This document shows positions 60,043 to 64,000 of a stretch of DNA of 64,000 nt, in pieces (within the stretch, counting starts at the first letter, position 1; each line of letters opens with the position of its first letter). Source of the stretch: Ruminococcus flavefaciens. GTDB lineage: Bacteria > Bacillota > Clostridia > Oscillospirales > Ruminococcaceae. The DNA lies in the NCBI RefSeq assembly GCF_900119075.1, contig NZ_FPIP01000007.1, forward strand, positions 62,001 to 126,000. The letters run 5' to 3'. The position numbers and the translations under genes are program-made. Under the pieces are notes generated by a model, which was given only the letters and a program-made list of their open reading frames with translations, made no database searches and was not told where the DNA came from.

Positions 60043-60570
60043 ATGAACAAACGGCTCGACGCGGAATTCTTCCACAGGGACGTGCTGGAGGCGGCACCTG
60101 ACCTTGTGGGAAAGATACTTGTCCATAAGCTTCCCGACGGCACCGAGCTCCGCGAGCGTATCGCAGAGACAGAAGCCTACAGAGGCGAGGAGGACAAGGG
60201 CTGCCACGCTGCAAGGGGCAGAACAAAACGCACAGAGCTCCTCTACGGAGAGAGCGGCGTTATTTACGTGTACCTGTGTTACGGTATGCACTGGCTGATG
60301 AACGTCATTACAGGCGAAAATGACCAGCCGCAGGGATTACTTATTCGGGCAGGAAAAAAATATAACGGACCTGCCAAACTAACAAAAAATATGAAAGTCG
60401 ACGGAAGCTTCAACGGTGTTTCCCTCAGAGATAATGAGGAAATATGGTTTGAGGACGACGGATACCGCCCTAAGATAAGGACTGCTCCGCGTGTAGGCAT
60501 AGATTACGCAGGAGAGTACTGGAAAGATATAGAGTGGCGGTTTATAGACGACGGGGAGTTGATACTGTGA
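60043..60570 (+). CDS. 3-methyladenine DNA glycosylase (AAG/MPG family)
   Basis: 175 residues. LDAEFFHRDVLEAAPDLVGKILV, IAETEAYRGEEDKGCHAARGRTKRTELLYGE and GVIYVYLCYGMHWLMNVIT match the AAG fold; the Glu in ETEAY and the Tyr in YLCYGMH are the active-site positions. It removes alkylated purines and hypoxanthine from DNA. It is co-transcribed with rqcH and overlaps the AraC gene by GTGA. It is at the short end of the family (about 180-200 residues). Confidence 0.92.
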   Translation: MNKRLDAEFFHRDVLEAAPDLVGKILVHKLPDGTELRERIAETEAYRGEEDKGCHAARGRTKRTELLYGESGVIYVYLCYGMHWLMNVITGENDQPQGLLIRAGKKYNGPAKLTKNMKVDGSFNGVSLRDNEEIWFEDDGYRPKIRTAPRVGIDYAGEYWKDIEWRFIDDGELIL

Positions 60571-61343
60571 ACATACGCTGTATAGGCTGTAATTCTATTT
60601 ATGACAGCAGCTCTGTATTTCGCAGAGCCGCGGCTAAGGAGTATATGCTCATGCTTATGCACAGCCGCTGTAGGTTTGACATCAACGGGCTTACTATGAG
60701 GACGCCCGCAGACACACTTATCGTACTGGACGGAAGATATCCTGTGGTTTACTCCGCCGAGGAAAGCCCTCTCGTTTGCGATTGGGTATGCTTCGACGCT
60801 GAGGACGAGCAGGAATTTATGGATTCGCTTGATCTTATGTATAACCGCCCTCTTAACGCTGTGGATACGGAGTTTGTTTCCCAGCTTATAAGAAATGTAG
60901 CCAATGAGTTCTATTCACTTGAATCGCGCAGACTCAAAATGCTGGACAGCCTCATGAGGATACTTCTTGTAAAGGTCGGAGAGACCACGGTGCACAGAGA
61001 GGCGCCTGTACAGACTGCCGAGCCCCATTACGGGCTGCTGGTTGAGCTGCGCGAAAAGATCTACAGAAATCCGCAGATGAAATGGAATGTGGACGCAATG
61101 GCGGCATATGTGAATATGTCACGTTCATATTTCCAGCACCTTTACCGCGAGACTTTCGGTGTTTCATGTATCGCCGATGTGATAAGCGGCAAAATAGAAA
61201 AAGCAAAAGAGATACTCAGTGAAACAGGCTGCACCGTTTCTCAGGTGGCTGCAATGTGCGGCTACGACAATGAGGAGCACTTTATGCGGCAGTTTAAAAA
61301 AGTAGTGGGAATAACCCCCACTAAGTACAGAAAACAGGCATAA
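60567..61343 (+). CDS. AraC-family transcriptional regulator
   Basis: 258 residues from the GTG at 60567 (GGGGAG 8 bases upstream), overlapping the glycosylase stop. The first half is a cupin-like ligand domain (MLMLMHSRCRFDINGLTMRTPADTLIVLDGRYPVVYSAEE). The C-terminal 100 residues hold two helix-turn-helices: VDAMAAYVNMSRSYFQHLYRETFG and SQVAAMCGYDNEEHFMRQFKKVVGITPTKYRK. Ligand and targets are unknown. Its coupling to an alkylation-repair gene recalls Ada-type control, but no metal or methyl-accepting Cys motif is seen. Confidence 0.88.
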   Translation: MNIRCIGCNSIYDSSSVFRRAAAKEYMLMLMHSRCRFDINGLTMRTPADTLIVLDGRYPVVYSAEESPLVCDWVCFDAEDEQEFMDSLDLMYNRPLNAVDTEFVSQLIRNVANEFYSLESRRLKMLDSLMRILLVKVGETTVHREAPVQTAEPHYGLLVELREKIYRNPQMKWNVDAMAAYVNMSRSYFQHLYRETFGVSCIADVISGKIEKAKEILSETGCTVSQVAAMCGYDNEEHFMRQFKKVVGITPTKYRKQA

Positions 61344-61668
61344 TCGGATGATATTTTTCATTTATTGCTTACACTGTTCAATTATTGCTCGATTTGCGCT
61401 TTTTTAAGGTTGTTTATTAATACTAAATTCATAAAGTTTAAGATGTGATAGACAAGTGAACGGTTTTTCAGATATTTTCCACATATGATTTTGTGCAACT
61501 TTTTAGAGCTGATTTTGCTCTTGTTTCCGAAAAATGGCGCAATATAGCCAAATATAGAAGTTATAATATTTAATTTAGTGATAAATCAAAAAATGGTTAT
61601 TTTTTGGGAAAATTAAGACTATTTTAAGAAAAGGCTCCTATAATATAATCAAAAGATACGAAAGGAGT
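61344..61668. other. AT-rich intergenic region before the VTC-domain gene
   Basis: 325 bases with no gene. A TATAAT (61639-61644) is the likely -10 of the VTC-domain operon, though no good -35 is spaced from it. No terminator for the AraC gene is obvious. Confidence 0.5.
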
Positions 61669-61673
61669 GTGAG

Positions 61674-61702
61674 CTCCGAGCAGTTAGGTACTGCTGCGGA
61701 GG
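61674..61702 (+). promoter_or_regulatory. Hairpin that covers the ribosome-binding site of the VTC-domain gene
   Basis: CTCCGAGCAG pairs with CTGCTGCGGAG (one bulge) around a 7-base loop. The right arm contains the GGAGG (61698-61702) used by the ATG at 61708, so the site would be hidden when the hairpin forms. Confidence 0.6.
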
Positions 61703-61707
61703 CGATT

Positions 61708-62517
61708 ATGGCTATTAATACATTCGCTCGCAAAGAGATAAAGTTTCTCCTTAATATGGATCAGTATCACGGGCTTATGGAGGTCATATCCGAGTATATG
61801 AATCCGGATAAGTTCTGTATTGGCGGCAAGGAATACGGCATCTACAATATTTACTACGATACACCCGACGATTACCTCATCAGAGAATCACTCTCCAAGC
61901 CTTACTATAAAGAAAAGATAAGGCTGCGCAGTTATTATTCACCTGCTGCGCCCGACGATACGGTCTTTCTCGAGATCAAGAAGAAGATAGGCGGTATCGT
62001 TACCAAGAGAAGAGTTTCTATGACGCTGGAGGAATCCGACGCATATTTCCGTGACCGCTCAAAGCCTGAATTTACCAAGTATATCACAGGGCAGGTATTC
62101 AGAGAGCTCGATGTCTTCCTTGACAGCTATCCTATAGCTCCAAAGCAGTACATCAGCTACCAGAGAGAAGCATTCTTTGGTAAGGAAGATCACGATTTCC
62201 GCCTTACATTTGACAGAAAGATCACCGAGCGCAGATATGACCTCGGATTAAACTACGAAAGCTACGGCAACTACATAATAGGCGCAGACCAGAGACTTAT
62301 GGAAGTAAAGGTATCAAATGCGATCCCTGATTGGCTTGTAAAGAAGCTTTCGGAGCTTCAGATCTACAAGACAAGTTTCTCAAAGTACGGCAGGGCATAC
62401 CAGAATTTTGTAAAGAGTCAGCTTGAGGACGCTCAGCAGACCGACGGTCACAGACGTATTTACATTTCGGGTATTTCTATGATAAAAAATAATGTTTTGA
62501 TGAACAGGAGCGTTTGA
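61708..62517 (+). CDS. VTC-domain polyphosphate polymerase-like protein
   Basis: 269 residues from the ATG at 61708. FARKEIKFLLNMDQYHGLMEVI, NIYYDTPDDYLI, YYKEKIRLRSYY, VFLEIKKKIGGIVTKRRVSM and RLMEVKVSNAIPDWLVKKL are the strands of the VTC/CYTH tunnel, with the basic and acidic residues that bind triphosphate and metal kept. In yeast the domain makes polyphosphate. In bacteria, genes of this type often stand beside a DUF4956 membrane protein and a CotH- or Cthe_2159-type gene, as here, and may serve something other than polyphosphate storage. Forms an operon with the next gene. Confidence 0.88.
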   Translation: MAINTFARKEIKFLLNMDQYHGLMEVISEYMNPDKFCIGGKEYGIYNIYYDTPDDYLIRESLSKPYYKEKIRLRSYYSPAAPDDTVFLEIKKKIGGIVTKRRVSMTLEESDAYFRDRSKPEFTKYITGQVFRELDVFLDSYPIAPKQYISYQREAFFGKEDHDFRLTFDRKITERRYDLGLNYESYGNYIIGADQRLMEVKVSNAIPDWLVKKLSELQIYKTSFSKYGRAYQNFVKSQLEDAQQTDGHRRIYISGISMIKNNVLMNRSV

Positions 62518-62522
62518 TTTTT

Positions 62523-63263
62523 ATGTTTGAACACGGTTTTTTTGGAAATGTACTTTCAAAGTACTATGAGTCTGATTCGATAATCAACAGCAGCGATTCG
62601 GCTCTTGGCACTATCAAGCCCGGAGAATTCTTCCTCTGCGTTGGTGCGGCACTCTTGATAGGATTCCTTATCAGTCTTATCTACATCGTTACTCACAGAA
62701 AGGAAGGCTACTCTCAGAGCTATGTTCTCACAATGATCATGCTTCCTACTATAGTATCGCTTATCCTTTTACTTATCAATACCACAGCAGGTGCTCTCAG
62801 CCTTGCAGGTGCATTCACACTTGTCAGGTTTCGAAGCGTTGCGGGCGATCCGAAGGACATAGCCTATATATTCTTTGCAATGGCAGCAGGTGTTGCCTGC
62901 GGTATCGGCTACCTCGGATTTGCTATCGTATTCTTTGTTATCCTCGGCATTGTAATGTTTATCCTCAGTGAGACAGACTTCGGCGGCTGCAAGAAGAGAC
63001 ACATGACTCTCAAGATAGCTATCCCCGAGAACCTCGATTATCAGGGCGTTTTCGAGCCTGTACTTGCAAGATATACTACTTTCCACAAGCTCAGAAGAGT
63101 TAAGACAACTAACTTCGGTACTCTCTTTGAGCTCATCTACAGCGTTGATGTTCTTGATAACATCGACCAGAAGAAATTCGTTGACGAGCTCCGCGCACTC
63201 AACGGCAATATGACTATCAATCTTGTCTTCTTCAAGTATGACGACAAGATCTATGAAAACTAA
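62523..63263 (+). CDS. DUF4956 membrane protein
   Basis: 246 residues from the ATG at 62523 (AGGAG 12 bases upstream; a TTG at 62514 with closer spacing is an alternative). Four or five membrane segments lie at about residues 37-58, 75-95, 98-115 and 120-160, with the family block LAGAFTLVRFRSVAGDPKDIAYIFFAMAAGVACGIGYLG, then a cytoplasmic ferredoxin-like domain (HMTLKIAIPENL...NGNMTINLVFF). It is the usual partner of VTC-domain proteins; function unknown. Its start touches the VTC stop. Confidence 0.88.
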   Translation: MFEHGFFGNVLSKYYESDSIINSSDSALGTIKPGEFFLCVGAALLIGFLISLIYIVTHRKEGYSQSYVLTMIMLPTIVSLILLLINTTAGALSLAGAFTLVRFRSVAGDPKDIAYIFFAMAAGVACGIGYLGFAIVFFVILGIVMFILSETDFGGCKKRHMTLKIAIPENLDYQGVFEPVLARYTTFHKLRRVKTTNFGTLFELIYSVDVLDNIDQKKFVDELRALNGNMTINLVFFKYDDKIYEN

Positions 63264-63300
63264 TAAACAGACTAAATACTATAGAAAACCCTCTCCTACG

Positions 63301-63343
63301 TTTGCCAGACTTAATAACCTTTATTGAGTCTGGCAAATTTTTA
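63301..63343 (+). terminator. Terminator after the DUF4956 gene
   Basis: TTTGCCAGACTTAATAA pairs with TTATTGAGTCTGGCAAA almost without mismatch, followed by T5. Confidence 0.92.
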
Positions 63344-63381
63344 TATCAGGGGGCTTCTAAAGGGGAAAAGGAGAAATTATT

Positions 63382-64000
63382 ATGAAGTATTCAAGACTTT
63401 TGGCAGCAGCTGTAGCAGTAACAATGATATTCAGCGGCTATTCCTGCGGAAAGGACGACAATAAAGCATCGTCTGACGTCAACGACAGCACTGTTTCAGA
63501 CAGCGCAGAGACTACCGAAAAGAAGAGCGCGAAGGACTCGAAATCATCGAAAACCGACAAAAAAGACGGCGAAAAAACAACTACCGACAAGAAAGACGAG
63601 AAATCCGACAAGAAGACTACCACAACAAAGGCAGGGGAGAAGAAGTCAGATACGACTACAACTGCCAAGAAAGACAGCTCCGACAAGGGCGGAAACAACT
63701 CAGGCGGCGGTTCTTCAAATAATAACGATAATAACAACTCCTCACAGGGCGGCTCCAATAACGAGAGCGGCGGCTCAGGCGAGGAGGTAAAGGAATATAC
63801 CGCGGAGATAACTCTCGGCAGTACTCCAAAGGCAACAGGCAGCAACGTCAAGGTTGACGGCGGCGTTGTGACTATCACAGCAGGAGGAGACTATCTCTTC
63901 ACAGGAAATATGGATAACGGACAGATACGTGTTAATACGGGCGCTTCCGAGGACAAGGTAACAGTAGTCCTCAACGGCGTCAATATCTCCAATTCAAGCG
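63382..64000 (+). CDS. Cthe_2159-type carbohydrate-binding lipoprotein (partial, 3' end outside)
   Basis: The first 206 codons only. A lipoprotein signal (lipobox GYSC, Cys at about 23) precedes a long Lys/Asp/Thr/Ser linker with Gly/Asn-rich parts (to about 140). The folded domain begins EITLGSTPKATGSNVKVDGGVVTITAGGDYLFTGNMDNGQIRVN...VTVVLNGVNISNSS. That pattern is the start of the Cthe_2159 beta-helix family, whose founder in Clostridium thermocellum binds cellulose-like and acidic polysaccharides. It would sit on the outer membrane face. The VTC-DUF4956 pair upstream is its usual neighbour. AAAGGAG is 9 bases before the ATG. Confidence 0.85.
   Translation, partial: MKYSRLLAAAVAVTMIFSGYSCGKDDNKASSDVNDSTVSDSAETTEKKSAKDSKSSKTDKKDGEKTTTDKKDEKSDKKTTTTKAGEKKSDTTTTAKKDSSDKGGNNSGGGSSNNNDNNNSSQGGSNNESGGSGEEVKEYTAEITLGSTPKATGSNVKVDGGVVTITAGGDYLFTGNMDNGQIRVNTGASEDKVTVVLNGVNISNSS

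Overview
The window reads as a chromosomal segment of a low-to-mid GC Gram-positive clostridial bacterium of the Oscillospiraceae, most like Ruminococcus. This is inferred from sigma-A promoters with consensus boxes, SpoVG, a SigH-like sigma factor, DtxR and VanZ proteins, class B sortases, a meso-DAP-type MurE signature, a Firmicute-type split of the cell-wall genes, and a Cthe_2159-type carbohydrate-binding lipoprotein. No transposase, prophage or CRISPR array was seen. Many intergenic gaps carry short palindromic or MITE-like repeats.

Layout. 0-10 kb: tandem zinc-ribbon/membrane paralogs, an AEC permease, a ROK-type regulator, a VanZ protein, a membrane protein with internal repeats, xylulokinase, an orphan PglX-like methylase that ends early, and a flavoprotein. 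10-17 kb (minus strand): class II aldolase, then an operon of a DtxR-type regulator, MurL and a MurD that probably uses L-glutamate, then an M23 peptidase. 17-28 kb (minus): the rod-shape operon mreB-mreC-mreD-PBP2, the operon zapA-U32 protease-dut-DUF4321, and murC-lexA. 28-38.7 kb: spoVG, NUDIX/YfhO, cysteine desulfurase-ThiI, and an operon of a CinA C-terminal amidase, two class B sortases and a SpoIID-like protein whose conserved blocks occur in permuted order.

38.7-54.7 kb is a division and cell wall (dcw) cluster: a MraZ operator and promoter, mraZ, rsmH, ftsL, a structured RNA region with terminator, a PASTA-type PBP, murE, mraY, ftsW, murG, murA, ftsQ, ftsZ and a DivIVA-like protein. 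It lacks ftsA, murD and murF; murC and murD lie elsewhere in the window. 54.8-61.3 kb: sigma factor, a tRNA-like element, a zinc-ribbon protein, a fused TrmK-Nif3 protein, RlmA, RqcH, a 3-methyladenine glycosylase and an AraC regulator. 61.7-64 kb: a VTC-domain protein, a DUF4956 membrane protein and the start of a Cthe_2159-type lipoprotein.

Taken together, much of the window builds peptidoglycan. MurA, MurC, MurD/MurL, MurE, MraY and MurG make lipid II. FtsW with the PASTA PBP, and MreBCD with PBP2, place it in the septum and side wall. FtsZ, ZapA, FtsL, FtsQ and DivIVA position division. The sortases, SpoIID-like and M23 proteins would work on the finished wall.
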